Assembly: GCA_021824145.1 (NCBI GenBank)
Contig: JAKALM010000003.1
Coordinates: 1 to 64,000, forward strand
Length of the DNA: 64,000 nt
Source: Bacteroidota bacterium
GTDB lineage: Bacteria; Bacteroidota; Ignavibacteria; Ignavibacteriales; Ignavibacteriaceae
Direction of reading: 5' to 3'
The position numbers and the translations under genes were made by a program. Below the pieces are notes generated by a model. It was not told the origin of the DNA and made no database searches. It saw nothing but the letters and a program-made list of their open reading frames with translations. Positions 63,742 to 64,000 of the stretch are shown in pieces; the first letter of the stretch is position 1, and the number at the start of each line of letters is the position of its first letter.

Positions 63742-64000
63742 ATGACTGTAAAATTAGCTCGTAGGATAATAGGTGCATTTGTATTCCTATTAACCACCGT
63801 TATTTTATTTTTAACAGTGCAGCCATCAGTGTCATTCTGGGATCCAGGTGAAATCTCTGCTGCTTCATATTCAATGATGGTTCCTCATCCGCCAGGTGGT
63901 CCGCTCTGGTTAATAATTGGAAGATTTTTCTCAATGATTCCGTTTGCTTCTAATATCGGTTTCAGAATAAATACGGTATCAGTCCTTGCCGGTTCTTTTT
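63742..64000 (+). CDS. DUF2723 membrane protein, 5' part only
   Basis: The open frame starts with ATG at 63742, with AAGG ten bases upstream, and runs off the window end (86 codons). A transmembrane helix (about 8-27) is followed by FWDPGEISAASYSMMVPHPP. That matches the start of DUF2723 proteins, multi-helix membrane proteins predicted to be O-mannosyltransferase-like (GT-C fold). The C-terminal part lies outside the window. Confidence 0.85.
   Translation, partial: MTVKLARRIIGAFVFLLTTVILFLTVQPSVSFWDPGEISAASYSMMVPHPPGGPLWLIIGRFFSMIPFASNIGFRINTVSVLAGSF

Noticed and set aside
1-64000. tRNA, rRNA, CRISPR arrays, insertion sequences, prophage genes, toxin-antitoxin or defence genes
   Set aside because: None were found in the intergenic regions or among the proteins. 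No transposase, integrase, Cas or restriction motifs are present, and gene content is core-like throughout.

Overview
The window is an AT-rich chromosomal segment from a Gram-negative bacterium, most probably of the Ignavibacteria/Melioribacter branch of the Bacteroidota-Chlorobiota group. Several things point there. Two secreted proteins end in type IX secretion sorting domains with the signature N-[YF]-P-N-P-F-N. There is a complete Bat (aerotolerance) operon, a TonB-dependent receptor paired with a surface lipoprotein, KDO synthesis (kdsB), and a TAnnTTTG-type promoter. Placement rests on recognising protein families, not on a database search.

Layout. 1-481 is non-coding, with two stem-loops. 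482-13758 is one 15-gene minus-strand directon. It starts with moxR-DUF58-batA-B-C-D-E and runs on through an M48 protease, plsC, gatC, kdsB, a PLP desulfhydrase, a HIT protein and a B12-binding mutase subunit. 13870-25.8 kb holds two RNA or protein methyltransferases (RlmI-like, PrmA), a secreted phosphoesterase/propeller protein, a type IX-secreted YCF48-repeat protein, a PBP4-type carboxypeptidase, a TatD-radical SAM fusion, and the TonB receptor with its lipoprotein. 26.0-31.0 kb has purM, a nine-heme secreted cytochrome and a BON-domain protein. 31.2-38.3 kb runs plus-strand: hrcA-grpE-dnaJ, a ComEA-like protein, a PilM-like protein, rsmD, coaD and an aspartate aminotransferase. 38.3-45.1 kb has aroE, a TPR protein, sucC, divergent fadD and suhB. 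45.3-54.9 kb is a plus-strand informational block: lon, fRMsr, dnaX, cmk, rpsA, mtaB and a DUF5683 protein. 55.1-64.0 kb has a lysine-rich secreted protein, a two-component system, a lipoprotein serine protease, a secreted alpha/beta hydrolase, a DEAD-box helicase, a beta-lactamase-fold hydrolase, an FKBP-TPR protein and the start of a DUF2723 membrane protein.

Most of the window is housekeeping. I see no tRNA or rRNA gene, CRISPR array, insertion sequence, prophage or defence island, and no clear new multi-gene system. The most interesting signals are small. They are a 9-A slippery run in dnaX with stop codons waiting in both alternative frames, a nested-hairpin leader on rpsA, an 18-bp palindrome upstream of the TonB receptor operon, palindromes in the sucC/fadD divergent region, and an apparent block insertion in the YCF48-repeat protein. 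A nucleotide-site-degenerate PilM-like protein and two large AT-rich hairpins that resemble miniature repeats complete the list.
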